The notes: generated by a model from the letters alone, not told the origin. Shown: positions 36,268-46,017, counted from the first letter of the stretch. The stretch: DNA of 46,774 nucleotides from an uncultured Lachnospiraceae bacterium (GCA_900316805.1 ONEJ01000014.1:1-46774); one strand, 5' to 3'. A program made the numbers and translations.

Positions 36268-38796
36268 TTATTCAAAGTCTTTCTCATTTAGTACAATCCG
36301 TTCATCGTCTGTATAACGACTTGCGGTAAGGATACTCACCATTTTCTTAAATCCGCCGTGTGCCTCACGTCTGATTGCCTCATCCACAATTTCCTTCACC
36401 TCTGTAAGAGTAGTGGCCTGATCAAATCTCTGGATACTGCTGATGCGGTTATACAAGGCCAGCACAGCCAAATCGTCAATTTTATAGCCCAGTTCTCTGG
36501 CATAGGATCTTGCAAAGGTTACCAGCTCATCATTGGTAAAAATCGGTACAGATATCGTCTCCGTAAACATTTCTGCAAAATTCCCATCCATGGCGAACAG
36601 TCTCTTAATCCCCTTAGAGGTATCCTCCAGAATTACAAATAACCCGCTTTGATCCTGTGACATCAGATGCGACAATACGGAAACAGTCTGGCGGTTCATA
36701 TCTCCGGCTTGTTCAATGATCAAACAGCCACCGGCCACACGCCCCAAAAGCTTTTCAATATCCTTTTGATTTAGTGCTGATGCATGTATCTTTCCGATTT
36801 TCCCCTTTGGATGTCCTGTTTCCTGTTGCAGAACCTTGACCACGCTGGTGGCAAGTGTGGTTTTACCACACCCCTGTCCGCCCTGGATGATCAGATTTCC
36901 CGTGGAGGCTGTGCGGTCAGCCTGCAAATGTCTCGCCGCCTTTGAAAGTGCCAAACACAGCTGCTCTTCCATTCCCTTCACTGGCATAAAGTAGGAGAAA
37001 ATTGCCTTCTGCTCATCCGTCAGTGCAACCACCGGCGGCTCCTTCCCCTCAGGGTCATCCTTTCCCAAATCTTCGGGAACCGGGATATCGGACAGCCGTA
37101 CCTTTCTGCCCCTGCTGTGCTCCGACTCAGGCAGCGCGTGCTTTCTTACAAATGCAAATTCTTCTTCCCGCTCCTGCTCTAAGGTTGGTTTCTCCGGAAG
37201 TTCTTCCATGGGAACCTCTTCAAATCCCTGGATATCTACATCCGGAAGCCTCTTGGTCTTCCCTAAGTCGTCCTCCGTCTCCGGCTCTATCAGCGGTACC
37301 GGAATCATTTCTTCCCCTGACGCCATCGCCTGTTCCGGAACCAATTCTTCCTCCGGCTCCATCAGTGCTGCCGGAATCACTTCCTCCTCCGGCTCTGTCA
37401 GCGGTTCCGGGATCATTTCCTCCTCCGGTTCTATCAACGGTACCGGAATCATTTCTTCCTCCGGTTCTATCAGCGGTTCCGAAATCGGTTCTCCCTCCAA
37501 TTCCATTGCCGGTTCCGAAACGACATTCTCTATGTTATTGTGTTCCGGAAGATTCTGCAGATATTCTTCCTCCAAAAGTTCCCGCGGCGTCACTCCTGCG
37601 TCCAGCTTTGGCATAACACCTGTCAGACGATCCATCAGGGTCTCTGCCTCCTGCAGGGCTCTGGCCTTAGCAGACTCCAGCTTCCGCTGCTTGGCATCCT
37701 CAAGCGCCGCCTCCGCCGCGCGCTTTGTCTTCTCCCAATCGTTCAAAACCTCATCGATGGTGATCTGCCCGGTAATCTGGTGCTCTACTGCCAGCTTGTC
37801 ATTCATCATCAGGCTCATCTGTCCGTCAGAATCCTCTCCCAGCATTTCCTGGAAATTGGTCTTCAATGAACCATCGATTTCCTCGTCGGTCTCAATATGT
37901 ATATTTTCCTGTTCTCCTTCTGAACCCTCCTGTGGAAGCTTCAGATAAGGAATTTCCTCCACCATCTTATTGATGCTTTCCATGGTGTCACTTACGGTTT
38001 CCTTCTCGGTGGCTTCCATGATCTGCTGCATTCCCTTTGCAATTTCCTGCTGCAGATTCACCGTATTAAAACGTTCCACATTAAGTTCCACCTTCGGAAT
38101 CGTAACCGGATCATGGGCATATTCCCCTGCGCGCTGCATTTCCGACACATCAATGTGGGTAATGGCAGACCGGGAATCCTTTGCCTGACGAAACGCCCGG
38201 TACTTGTCCTCCTGCGTCTTCGTCAACGGCTGGTACAACATCTTAAGCTCCAGCGCTCTCTCCACATAAGGGCCATCTCCAAACCATAGAATCAGCTCAT
38301 CACAAGCCTCAATGCATTTCTCACTCATACCGGCCTTGTGATACAGATAGGCAAGCTCGTAAGCCCACTCCTCTGTATATTCCTGATCTTTGAGTTCCTC
38401 AAGAATCGGGATCAGCTCCGTATACGGTGCTCCCTGCGCTTTCTTAATATCATATCGAAGTACATACTTAAGAGTATCATGGGGAGCAATCTCCACAAAC
38501 TCCTGATAATAATCCTCCGCCGCCTGAAAATCTTTCATTTTGATTGCAACCTCAGCAAGGCGGTAGATGATCATACGCCCGATGGGAGACCGGTCGTAAG
38601 CCATCAGAAGTACATCCCGGCTATCCTCGTAGCGCTCCATCTTCTCGTAAACCTCTCCGGCCTTCACCAGAGCATTTACATTTTTTACCTTATTCCAGTT
38701 AATCGTATCCGCTATTTCCGCCGCATCCTCGTATTTTTCCTCCGCAAAGAGGGATTTCATCTGATCCAGCCTCAAGCTATATTCATATTTATCCAA
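36268..38796 (-). CDS. TPR-repeat protein with C-terminal P-loop ATPase-like domain
   Basis: 842 residues, start TTG at 38796 with GAGGTG at correct spacing. Residues 1 to about 200 are tetratricopeptide helices (EKYEDAAEIADTINWNKVKN...). Residues 200-440 are acidic helical sequence. A perfect-looking 12-residue repeat (PLIEPEEEMIPV type) covers 441-507. The C-terminal part (about 590-842) is a AAA-like ATPase with Walker A GGQGCGKTT (639-647) and a hhhhE-type Walker B (CLIIEQAGDMN). It probably acts as a cytoplasmic scaffold or regulator. It precedes glgB by 24 bases, but its connection to glycogen is unproven. Confidence 0.85.
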   Translation of the reverse strand: MDKYEYSLRLDQMKSLFAEEKYEDAAEIADTINWNKVKNVNALVKAGEVYEKMERYEDSRDVLLMAYDRSPIGRMIIYRLAEVAIKMKDFQAAEDYYQEFVEIAPHDTLKYVLRYDIKKAQGAPYTELIPILEELKDQEYTEEWAYELAYLYHKAGMSEKCIEACDELILWFGDGPYVERALELKMLYQPLTKTQEDKYRAFRQAKDSRSAITHIDVSEMQRAGEYAHDPVTIPKVELNVERFNTVNLQQEIAKGMQQIMEATEKETVSDTMESINKMVEEIPYLKLPQEGSEGEQENIHIETDEEIDGSLKTNFQEMLGEDSDGQMSLMMNDKLAVEHQITGQITIDEVLNDWEKTKRAAEAALEDAKQRKLESAKARALQEAETLMDRLTGVMPKLDAGVTPRELLEEEYLQNLPEHNNIENVVSEPAMELEGEPISEPLIEPEEEMIPVPLIEPEEEMIPEPLTEPEEEVIPAALMEPEEELVPEQAMASGEEMIPVPLIEPETEDDLGKTKRLPDVDIQGFEEVPMEELPEKPTLEQEREEEFAFVRKHALPESEHSRGRKVRLSDIPVPEDLGKDDPEGKEPPVVALTDEQKAIFSYFMPVKGMEEQLCLALSKAARHLQADRTASTGNLIIQGGQGCGKTTLATSVVKVLQQETGHPKGKIGKIHASALNQKDIEKLLGRVAGGCLIIEQAGDMNRQTVSVLSHLMSQDQSGLFVILEDTSKGIKRLFAMDGNFAEMFTETISVPIFTNDELVTFARSYARELGYKIDDLAVLALYNRISSIQRFDQATTLTEVKEIVDEAIRREAHGGFKKMVSILTASRYTDDERIVLNEKDFE
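37276..37476 (-). repeat. 36-bp tandem repeat encoding a 12-residue acidic Pro/Glu motif
   Basis: Five and a half in-frame copies of a 36-base unit within the TPR/P-loop gene. Units read PLIEPEEEMIPV, PLIEPEEEMIPE, PLTEPEEEVIPA, ALMEPEEELVPE, QAMASGEEMIPV, then PLIEPET. Some units differ by only a few bases, so length variation between strains is likely. Confidence 0.9.
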
Positions 38797-38849
38797 CGAT
38801 TGTCACCTCAATTATGCTATCGTTCATCTTACTCAAAATATACAGTATA

Positions 38850-38878
38850 AGTATACCATAGGCGAAATACGGTGTCAA
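38850..38878 (-). promoter_or_regulatory. Sigma-A promoter of the TPR/P-loop-glgB unit
   Basis: Read on the minus strand: TTGACA (38878-38873), 17 bases, TATACT (38855-38850), about 55 bases before the TTG start. Its -35 box grows directly out of the T-run of the upstream gene's terminator. Confidence 0.85.
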
Positions 38879-38919
38879 AAAAAAGTGCCGAAAAATGCCA
38901 TCCGGACATTCTCCGACAC
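38877..38919 (-). terminator. Terminator of the AI-2E transporter gene
   Basis: On the minus strand a GTGTCGG...CGGCAC hairpin (38919-38885) with an inner AATGTC/GGCATT stem is followed by eight Ts (38884-38877). It lies 14 bases after the stop of the transporter gene. Confidence 0.8.
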
Positions 38920-38932
38920 TCCGCTAAAATTT

Positions 38933-40276
38933 TTATTTCTTTTTTGCCGGCTCTGGTTCTTTTTCTTCCTCCGGAGATTTCTTTTTTTCTTCGGAATAGT
39001 ACTTCAATTCATGGGAAACCACATCCACACCCGAAATGTCTGTATACTTCTCCGTGGCTTCCGGAAGCTGTTTCCTGCGAATTCCGGCATTGACAAGTCT
39101 CCTGACAATATAATAAACCATGGCGAAGACCGGAACTCCAAGAAGCATGCCAAGGAATCCGAAGAGCCCGCCTCCAATCAGGATTGCAAACATTACCCAG
39201 AAAGCAGAAAGCCCCGTAGAACTTCCCAAGATCTTCGGTCCGATAATATTTCCGTCCACCTGCTGCAGGATAATGATAAAAATCAGCAGATACAGCGCAT
39301 GCCATGGGCTTTCAATCACAACCAGAAGTAACGATGGAACCGCTCCGATAAACGGACCAAACACCGGAATAATATTGGTAACGCCTACAATTACCGCCAC
39401 CAATACCGCATTTGGAATGTGCAAAATGGAACAGCCCAGATAACAGATGACTCCGATAATTGCGGAATCAATAATTTTTCCGCTGATGAATCCGCCAAAG
39501 ATCTCATCTGCTTTGTGCAGAACCTCGATGATAATATTGGCCTGCTTCGTCTTAAACACAGCATAAATGACCTTTTTGCTCTGCCCGATCAGGCTCTCCT
39601 TAATCATCAGAACGTAGACCGCCACAATGATTCCCACAACGAAATTTAAAACAGTCTTCACAACGGAAATCACGCCCGATGTGATATTTACCAGGTACGT
39701 TTTCGCCTGCGGAAGCAGATCCCTGACAAGACCCTCTACATAATCCGTCATCTCAGACAAAAAATTCCCAATGGTATCCGTAACTTTAAAGTTACCAAAA
39801 CGGCCATTCTGAATGGCATCGATCAGATGCTGTACGTTTCCCGGCATTGTCACAACCAGACCGGACACACTGGAAATCACAGAAGGAACGATCAAGGCAA
39901 CCAAAAGCACCAGAACCACAATAAGGAAAATAATTGCACCTCCAATTCCAAGGGCTCTTGACGCTTTCTTCGCCTTCACCATATCCTGATCATGCTTTTC
40001 AAAAAAATGCATCAGGTGTTCCTCCAGGAACTTTGCGATGGGATTGAGCAGATAGGCAAGTATCAGCCCGATAATGATAGGCTGGCCCGCCCGAATAATC
40101 TTGCCCCATCCCCTCGCAAACCCCTGAAACCGGAGAACGCAGAAGAAAAACAAAATACAACACACAAATGTGATAAAAATCATGAGACCGATTTTCATCA
40201 GATAAATATTCTGTCTTTTTCCTTCATCCCTTTGAATTTTCTGCTGCGGTTCTTTTTCGCTCTCCCTGCCGCTCAT
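38933..40276 (-). CDS. AI-2E (YtvI/TqsA/PerM) family membrane transporter
   Basis: 447-residue polytopic membrane protein with about eight helices in the pattern of the AI-2 exporter superfamily. Helices 1-3 are near 30-135, a large middle loop with amphipathic helices (about 150-215) follows, and then the conserved GAVPSLLLVVIESPWHALYL and QQVDGNIIGPKILGSSTGLS region. A charged cytoplasmic tail (KKKSPEEEKEPEPAKKK) ends it. Family members export quorum signals, polyamine-like compounds or ions; the substrate here is unknown. It starts 11 bases after the aconitase-family gene and shares its transcript. Confidence 0.9.
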   Translation of the reverse strand: MSGRESEKEPQQKIQRDEGKRQNIYLMKIGLMIFITFVCCILFFFCVLRFQGFARGWGKIIRAGQPIIIGLILAYLLNPIAKFLEEHLMHFFEKHDQDMVKAKKASRALGIGGAIIFLIVVLVLLVALIVPSVISSVSGLVVTMPGNVQHLIDAIQNGRFGNFKVTDTIGNFLSEMTDYVEGLVRDLLPQAKTYLVNITSGVISVVKTVLNFVVGIIVAVYVLMIKESLIGQSKKVIYAVFKTKQANIIIEVLHKADEIFGGFISGKIIDSAIIGVICYLGCSILHIPNAVLVAVIVGVTNIIPVFGPFIGAVPSLLLVVIESPWHALYLLIFIIILQQVDGNIIGPKILGSSTGLSAFWVMFAILIGGGLFGFLGMLLGVPVFAMVYYIVRRLVNAGIRRKQLPEATEKYTDISGVDVVSHELKYYSEEKKKSPEEEKEPEPAKKK

Positions 40277-40287
40277 ACACCGGCCTC

Positions 40288-42573
40288 CTATCCTCGATAA
40301 TAATTAATGAGGCATCCCTTTAAAATGATATCCTTTTCATCCGGTGTCAATTCACCCATATGCAGGGTAAATGGCGTCAGGGCACCATCCTTTACCACAT
40401 ATGCGGTAAATTCTGTCTTTCCATCGGCAATCGCCTTGCGAATGCCCGGTACAAACAGATAATCCAGATTCTTAAAGGGAAGCTCTCCCTCGTCAATGAT
40501 AAATGGCACCATACCCCAGTTAATCAGGTTGGAACGATATCTCTTTGTTGCATATTCATTGGCAATATTTGCCCAGCCGCCCAGTACTTTCTGGCAGGAA
40601 GCAGCCTGCTCGCGAGCAGAGCCATCACCCGGCTTTACTGCAAAAATCGTACTTCCAAATCCCACATTGGTGTGGTTCACATCTGCAAACTCTGCCTTGA
40701 TGGCATCCATCACCGGCTTTAACTCCGGAAGTGCCTCTGCAGGGCAGGTGTCTGCCTCCAGCGCCTTCTGTGCCTTCTGAATCTCCTTGGCACGTCCCAC
40801 GTACTCCGGATCCTTTCTGGAAAGGGCAAACTCTGCCAGTCCCAGTGGATTGGAACGGAAAGAAGAAGTCTCGCCGGATGGAATCAGCTCATCCGTTGTG
40901 GTAACCGGATCGTGAATCTCCGATACAACTTTCAGTACAAGGTTCTCCGGAAGCGGACTCATGGACGGCCAGTCCTTAATATTCGGGCCAAACTGAATCT
41001 CTACACTGGGATCTGCAACACCCTTGCTGTCAAAGACACGATTCTCGTAAATGGTTTTATCAAAGAAATATTTTGGCTTGGTAAAGTTCACATCAATGTC
41101 TGTTGCCGGGGTCAGATAACCCTTATTGGCTGCCGTTGCTGCAATTGAACGGGCATCCATAAGAGCAACAGAAGCCACCTGTCCGTTCTGTACCTTCGAG
41201 CCCTCTCGGTTCGGGAAGTTACGTGTAGAATGACGGATAGAAAATGCGTTGTTTGCCGGTGTATCGCCTGCGCCGAAGCATGGTCCGCAAAAGGCAGTCT
41301 TAACAACAGCACCTGTAGCAAGAAGGTTTGCAACCGCACCGTTCTTTACCAATTCCATATAAATCGGGGTAGATGCCGGATATACACTTAAAGTAAACTC
41401 ATCTGCTCCGATGGAAGTTCCCTTCAGGATATCTGCGGCGTCACAGATGTTCTCAAATCCACCGCCGGCACAGCCTGCGATGATACCCTGATCTACATAC
41501 AGTTTCCCATTTCTCACTTTGCTCTTTAAATCCAGATTTACTTTTCCATCAAAGCTTACCTGGGCACGCTTCTCACAGTCGTCCAGGATATCCATCAGAT
41601 TTGCATTCAGCTCGTCGATGGTGTAAGTGTTGCTTGGATGGAACGGCATAGCAATCATCGGACGGATGGTGCTTAAATCGATTTCGATAAAGCTGTCGTA
41701 GAATGCCACATCCCCCGGATTCAGTTCCGCATAATCGTTCTCTCTGCCATGGATCTCATAGAATTCCTTTACCTTGTCATCGGTTCTCCAGATGGAAGAC
41801 AGACAGGTGGTCTCTGTAGTCATAACATCCACGCCGATACGGTAATCCACGCTCAGATTGGAAATGCCAGGTCCTACGAACTCCATAACTTTATTCTTTA
41901 CAAAACCGCTTGCAAACACTTCACCGATAATTGCAAGGGCGATATCCTGCGGTCCAACGCCCTTCACCGGCTCACCGGTCAGATAAATTCCCACTACACC
42001 CGGCATGTCAATATCATAGGTCTTGTTCAGAAGCTGCTTAACCAGCTCCGGTCCACCTTCTCCCACAGCCATGGTTCCCAACGCACCATATCTGGTATGG
42101 GAATCAGAACCCAGAATCATCTTGCCACCGCCGGCCAGCATCTCTCTTGCATACTGATGGATGACAGCCTGATGAGGCGGTACGTAGATTCCGCCATATT
42201 TCTTCGCACAGGTCAGACCAAACATGTGGTCATCCTCGTTGATGGTTCCGCCCACTGCACACAGACTGTTGTGGCAGTTAGTCAGGACGTAAGGAATCGG
42301 GAATTTCTCAAGTCCGGATGCCCGCGCCGTCTGGATGATGCCAACGAACGTGATATCGTGAGAGGTCAGCTTGTCAAATTTAATCTGAAGCTTGTCCATG
42401 TTACCGGATGTATTGTGTGCCTTCAGGATTCCATAAGCAATCGTCTCCTTCTTTGCTTCCTCCGGTGTGACATTCTTACCGGTCTTCTGTGCCACTTCTG
42501 CTGCCGCCTGCGGAGAATTGATCACCACATCGGTGCCATTTACTAAATATGCGCCATTCTCATATAGTTTCAT
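40288..42573 (-). CDS. Aconitase-family hydratase (YbhJ-like)
   Basis: 761 residues from the ATG at 42573 with AGGAGG upstream. It has the two-part aconitase layout. The N-terminal domains contain [14 protein letters not shown] and [16 protein letters not shown]. The 4Fe-4S cluster ligands appear as a Cys in [10 protein letters not shown] and two in [14 protein letters not shown]. The C-terminal swivel domain ends the protein. Length and motifs fit the YbhJ-type 'hydratase' group rather than citrate aconitase (about 640-900 residues). The substrate is unknown. It is followed closely by the AI-2E-type permease. A sigma-A promoter lies at 42620-42648. Confidence 0.9.
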   Translation of the reverse strand: MKLYENGAYLVNGTDVVINSPQAAAEVAQKTGKNVTPEEAKKETIAYGILKAHNTSGNMDKLQIKFDKLTSHDITFVGIIQTARASGLEKFPIPYVLTNCHNSLCAVGGTINEDDHMFGLTCAKKYGGIYVPPHQAVIHQYAREMLAGGGKMILGSDSHTRYGALGTMAVGEGGPELVKQLLNKTYDIDMPGVVGIYLTGEPVKGVGPQDIALAIIGEVFASGFVKNKVMEFVGPGISNLSVDYRIGVDVMTTETTCLSSIWRTDDKVKEFYEIHGRENDYAELNPGDVAFYDSFIEIDLSTIRPMIAMPFHPSNTYTIDELNANLMDILDDCEKRAQVSFDGKVNLDLKSKVRNGKLYVDQGIIAGCAGGGFENICDAADILKGTSIGADEFTLSVYPASTPIYMELVKNGAVANLLATGAVVKTAFCGPCFGAGDTPANNAFSIRHSTRNFPNREGSKVQNGQVASVALMDARSIAATAANKGYLTPATDIDVNFTKPKYFFDKTIYENRVFDSKGVADPSVEIQFGPNIKDWPSMSPLPENLVLKVVSEIHDPVTTTDELIPSGETSSFRSNPLGLAEFALSRKDPEYVGRAKEIQKAQKALEADTCPAEALPELKPVMDAIKAEFADVNHTNVGFGSTIFAVKPGDGSAREQAASCQKVLGGWANIANEYATKRYRSNLINWGMVPFIIDEGELPFKNLDYLFVPGIRKAIADGKTEFTAYVVKDGALTPFTLHMGELTPDEKDIILKGCLINYYRG

Positions 42574-42619
42574 ATTCTGAAGTCCTCCTTGTGCATGTAA
42601 TTTTCGTCTGTTAGTTTGA

Positions 42620-42648
42620 ATTATATCCGTAATAGAGGCTGAAAGCAA
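42620..42648 (-). promoter_or_regulatory. Sigma-A promoter of the hydratase gene
   Basis: Read on the minus strand: TTGCTT (42648-42643), 17 bases, TATAAT (42625-42620), about 45 bases before the start. Confidence 0.75.
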
Positions 42649-42727
42649 GCATTCCCTGTGATTTTACGGATTAGGTAGAACAAATCTGCTCCTCCTTTAC
42701 CATTTTGTATGGTTATCCGGTGTGCCG

Positions 42728-44113
42728 TTACCTATCCGATATGATTGAAAATGTGATTTCTGCGGAAAACAAATCTCCATCGGTCCGGATGACAAATTCC
42801 CCACCCATAAGGGTTGTGAGATTTTTTGCAATGGAAAGGCCAAGACCGCTTCCCTCCGTGGTCCGGGATTCCTCTCCCCGCACGAACCGTTCCGTCAGGT
42901 CCTTTCCATCCTTTCCATTTTCCGGAAGCGGTGTCTGGGAAATATTTTTGATGGTAAACACAGCCTTGCCGGCATCTGCCACCAGTTCTACATATACTCT
43001 GGTTTTTTCCAGAGCATATTTCGCTGCATTGGCGTACAGATTTTCGATGGCGCGGTAAAGCTGCCGCCCATCTGCCCGGATCATCACAGATTTATGTGGA
43101 AATTTGCTTACGATGGTAAGGCCTCTCGCCTCAAACCGCTCGTTAAATTCCCCGCCTGTCTGGTAAAGAAGCTCCACCAGATCAATCTTCTGCATATCCA
43201 GATGAACGTTCCCGGAGCTGATCTTAGAGGCCTCCACCAGGTCCTCCGTCAGCTGCTTTAAGCGCTGTGACTTCTCATCCAGAATCCTAAGATAGCTGCG
43301 GGCCCTTTCGTTTTCCAGATTTTCCCTCTTGAGCAGATCCACATAATTTACGATGGAAGTAAGCGGTGTCTTGATGTCGTGGGAAACGTTGGTGATCAGA
43401 TCTGCCTTCATCCGCTCATTCTTAATTTTGTCCATAATGGCATCACTTAATCCGGCACGAATGTTGTTCACCGCCTCTGCTATTTCCCGCTCCTGCCCGT
43501 GAAACTCTTCTACCTCCAGCCTGGTATCCAGCGCTCCTGTGGAAATCGCCTCTAAGGCATCCCGTATTGCGGTGCGCTCCCGTTCTTTTCTGGTGCAGAA
43601 CTTTGGGTTCTTCCCCGGCGCAAAAAGCTTTCGGATTTGACAGAAAATCTGGTAACACAGGCTGTGGGTAAACAGTGAATTATCCTTTGCCCGCCTTACA
43701 AGACTCAGATAAAACACAAGAAATACCAGATCTGCCAAATACCCCAGTGTTCCCACTGCCACCATCAGGCCGGAAAAAGCGAAATCCAGTCCCTTAAGGC
43801 TGTTGCAGAAATACACCATCAGCCATGACGCACCACCAAACAAAACAAGCTCTATGTCGCTATAAATCCGATCCAGAAAATTCAGGTAGATTTTTGGATC
43901 CTCCATGGCTCTTCGCCCGCAGATGCCTGTCAGGTAGGTCAGTGTGACAAAACTGCCCACCATTCCTGCCACCGTCAAGGCTGTCATGAGTCCAATTCCC
44001 CTATGAATTTCCATACAATATCCGGCACCGAAAAGGCTGCACAGCATCAGGATAAAAAACATCTGATGGATAACAACTGCTGCCCCCTTCTGCCCTGTGG
44101 AATATTTTCTCAT
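42728..44113 (-). CDS. Sensor histidine kinase
   Basis: 461-residue membrane kinase. Four to five N-terminal helices (about 12-140) without a large extracellular domain suggest an intramembrane-sensing type. A HAMP-like linker (about 185-225) leads to HisKA with H245 in NVSHDIKTPLT, then the ATPase domain: N box NLYANAAKYA (about 358-367), G1/G2 regions, and GSGLGLSIAKNL. It pairs with the response regulator 6 bases upstream. The signal is not evident; similar short-loop sensors in Firmicutes often respond to wall stress or antibiotics. Confidence 0.93.
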   Translation of the reverse strand: MRKYSTGQKGAAVVIHQMFFILMLCSLFGAGYCMEIHRGIGLMTALTVAGMVGSFVTLTYLTGICGRRAMEDPKIYLNFLDRIYSDIELVLFGGASWLMVYFCNSLKGLDFAFSGLMVAVGTLGYLADLVFLVFYLSLVRRAKDNSLFTHSLCYQIFCQIRKLFAPGKNPKFCTRKERERTAIRDALEAISTGALDTRLEVEEFHGQEREIAEAVNNIRAGLSDAIMDKIKNERMKADLITNVSHDIKTPLTSIVNYVDLLKRENLENERARSYLRILDEKSQRLKQLTEDLVEASKISSGNVHLDMQKIDLVELLYQTGGEFNERFEARGLTIVSKFPHKSVMIRADGRQLYRAIENLYANAAKYALEKTRVYVELVADAGKAVFTIKNISQTPLPENGKDGKDLTERFVRGEESRTTEGSGLGLSIAKNLTTLMGGEFVIRTDGDLFSAEITFSIISDR

Positions 44114-44119
44114 AGGTAA

Positions 44120-44809
44120 TTATACTCCCGGTTCAATTTTGTAGCCCACGCCCCAGACTACTTTGAGGTAACGCGGCTCCTTAGGATTGATTTCTATCTT
44201 CTCACGAATATGCCGGACATGTACTGCCACGGTGTTATCCGCACCGATGGCTTCCTCGTTCCAGATGGCCTCGTAAATCTGGCTGATAGAATAAACCTTT
44301 CCCATATTCTTCATTAACAGAAGTAAAATATTATACTCAATGGGAGTCAGCTTTACTTCCTCCCCGTCTACCGTTACCTTTTTGAGATCATCATTGACTA
44401 CGAGACCTCCCGTCCCGTAGACTGCCTCGCCCTGCACCGGGTTGGAAAGTGTTGTATATCTGCGAAGCTGGGATTTCACGCGGGCAACCAGTTCCAGTGG
44501 ATTAAAGGGCTTGGTCACATAATCATCTGCGCCCACATTAAGTCCCAGAATCTTGTCCGCATCCTCCGTCTTGGCGGAAAGCATGATGATCGGAATACTG
44601 CTGGTCTTTCTCGCCTGCAGGGTCGCACGGATTCCATCCAGCTTGGGCATCATGACATCGATGATCATAAGATCAATAGATTTGTTCTGCAGCGCTTCCA
44701 GAGCCTGTTCTCCATCGTAAGCCTTTTCCACCTGAAATCCCTCCTGAATCAGGTAAATCTCAATCGCATCTACTATTTCCCTGTCATCATCACATACCAG
44801 TACCGTCAT
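44120..44809 (-). CDS. OmpR/PhoB-family response regulator
   Basis: 229 residues. The receiver domain (1-115) has the acidic pocket CDDD (6-9), phosphoacceptor D51 in IIDVMMP and K100 in VTKPF. The DNA-binding domain (about 130-229) is the winged helix of the OmpR class (LTPIEYNILLLLMKN; VAVHVRHIREKIE). It activates or represses target genes when phosphorylated by the kinase encoded just downstream. The start overlaps the coiled-coil gene by 20 bases. Confidence 0.96.
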   Translation of the reverse strand: MTVLVCDDDREIVDAIEIYLIQEGFQVEKAYDGEQALEALQNKSIDLMIIDVMMPKLDGIRATLQARKTSSIPIIMLSAKTEDADKILGLNVGADDYVTKPFNPLELVARVKSQLRRYTTLSNPVQGEAVYGTGGLVVNDDLKKVTVDGEEVKLTPIEYNILLLLMKNMGKVYSISQIYEAIWNEEAIGADNTVAVHVRHIREKIEINPKEPRYLKVVWGVGYKIEPGV

Positions 44810-45632
44810 GCTGATGCCCCCCTATCAGATTCTTTATCTTCTGTTGTAAACCGTCTTTGCTGTTTTTCTTCTCCCTGCCGGTTTCCCCGTCGCCCTGTTC
44901 TTCCTTCCACTTGAAGTAATCCGCATCCAGGTTTACGCGAACTTCTGCTTCAAGCTCCTTCAGTTCTTCGTCGTCCTGATCCTTCTTCCCGTCTCCTGCT
45001 GCAATTTCCTTCTCTGCCTCATCCACAACAGACAGCCCCAGCTTATCCAGATATTCCTGGTTTACCTTAATCTCTGTCTGCCGGTCAGCATACAGGTTCG
45101 GCTCCCGCTCCTCCAATGGCTTGCCCTCATTTTTCTGCTTTTCAATCTCGCGGTTGCGCTCCTCGATGATTTTCAGGTATTTCTCCGTATCCACCAGACC
45201 CTGAAGCTGGCTCTTAAGCTCCAGCTGGTTCGTCTTAACAGCACGTTCCTCTTTTTTCATCTGGTTATCCACCTCAGTATAAATAGAGGAAACCTTTTCC
45301 TTTGCGTCCTTCATGATTTGCTGCATCCGGCTCAAGGCCTCATCCATATATAAGACAGAAGCGGCGTAGATATCCTCCGCCTTTCGGCTGGCATCCCAGA
45401 TGATCTCGTCCCCATGCTTCTGGAATTCCCGCTCTGCTTTATCCCGGCTGCTTCTGGTCAGCTCGTATTCATCCATGATTTGGTAGATGCAGTCATTTAA
45501 CTGTGCCAGAAGATCCAGCACCTGCTGCTTGTCAATAATTACCTTGCTTGGTTCCTTCGGGTACGGCTCGCTCTTTGAAAGCAAAACATGAAGATTGCGA
45601 AGTACCTTTTCTGTATTATCCTGTGCTCCCAT
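44790..45632 (-). CDS. Coiled-coil protein of unknown function preceding the two-component genes
   Basis: 280 residues, strongly helical and charged, with no membrane segment. The part from about 25 to 170 is a coiled coil (DEYELTRSSRDKAEREFQKH; ALSRMQQIMKDAKEKVSSIY), resembling DivIVA/cell-division initiation proteins in texture but without the DivIVA N-terminal motif. The C-terminus is disordered and Glu/Asp/Lys-rich, ending in LIGGHQHDGTGM. The 20-base overlap with the response regulator gene points to linked function, perhaps as a cytoplasmic partner of the sensor. The family is not recognised. Confidence 0.78.
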   Translation of the reverse strand: MGAQDNTEKVLRNLHVLLSKSEPYPKEPSKVIIDKQQVLDLLAQLNDCIYQIMDEYELTRSSRDKAEREFQKHGDEIIWDASRKAEDIYAASVLYMDEALSRMQQIMKDAKEKVSSIYTEVDNQMKKEERAVKTNQLELKSQLQGLVDTEKYLKIIEERNREIEKQKNEGKPLEEREPNLYADRQTEIKVNQEYLDKLGLSVVDEAEKEIAAGDGKKDQDDEELKELEAEVRVNLDADYFKWKEEQGDGETGREKKNSKDGLQQKIKNLIGGHQHDGTGM

Positions 45633-45766
45633 TGTCTACTCCTTATGTCATTGGAAAATTTTATCTTTGTATATAAAATATTTCTATTTTTAGCGAATAT
45701 GAATAAAACGCTTATCTAAAAATTAGTATACCATGAAATGCCTCATCAGAACATCCTTTTTTCAAC

Positions 45767-45940
45767 TCACCGGCTTTTCCTCTCCGTCAACAGCCCCGGT
45801 GCTCTTTTACCCTTAACAAATATAATAAAAGGGTGCTTATGGTACAAAATAGAATTTCTGCACACAAGCACCCTTCTTATATCATCAATCGCCCGAAGCG
45901 AATTATAGTTAGTCGGAACTGACAGCACCCCAACCCCCAT
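45767..45940 (-). CDS. Possible 57-aa protein in the hsp20 downstream gap
   Basis: Open frame from the ATG at 45940 (GGAG lies 16 bases away, so the ribosome site is poor). The product is basic (SVPTNYNSLRAIDDIRRVLV, KGKRAPGLLTERKSR), without known motifs. It overlaps the hairpin at 45829-45875. The sequence looks more like a structured or repeated element than a normal gene. The 410 bases from 45633 to 46043 otherwise contain only hairpins. Confidence 0.25.
   Translation of the reverse strand: MGVGVLSVPTNYNSLRAIDDIRRVLVCRNSILYHKHPFIIFVKGKRAPGLLTERKSR
45829..45875. repeat. Long inverted repeat in the hsp20 downstream gap
   Basis: AAGGGTGCTT (45829-45838) pairs with AAGCACCCTT (45866-45875) around 27 bases. 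With one G-U pair the stem extends to 13 pairs on the minus strand, followed by TTATTATATTTG. It might be a terminator 170 bases after hsp20, or part of a small RNA or repeat. Confidence 0.55.
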
Positions 45941-45975
45941 CGGCTAAAACGCAACAGCTCCTTTTGATATTATTA

Positions 45976-46017
45976 TCTTATCAGGTGTTTATGAACACTT
46001 TGTGTCCACCCGATAAA
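45976..46017 (-). terminator. Hairpin just downstream of hsp20
   Basis: On the minus strand TTATCGGGTG pairs with CACCTGATAA (one G-U pair), with an inner ACAC/GTGT stem. It begins about 25 bases after the hsp20 stop. There is no strong T-run, so termination may be partial, or the hairpin protects the message end. Confidence 0.5.

Noticed and set aside
37276-37476. CRISPR-like array
   Set aside because: The repeats are contiguous in-frame 36-base coding units without unique spacers.
36936-37948. Pro/Ser-rich frames antisense to the TPR/P-loop gene
   Set aside because: They mirror the 36-base acidic repeat; no start signals, and the minus frame has clear domains.
40288-42573. Calling the aconitase-family gene acnA (citrate cycle aconitase)
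   Set aside because: Motif spacing and length fit the YbhJ-type hydratase group better, and no citrate synthase or isocitrate dehydrogenase gene is nearby.
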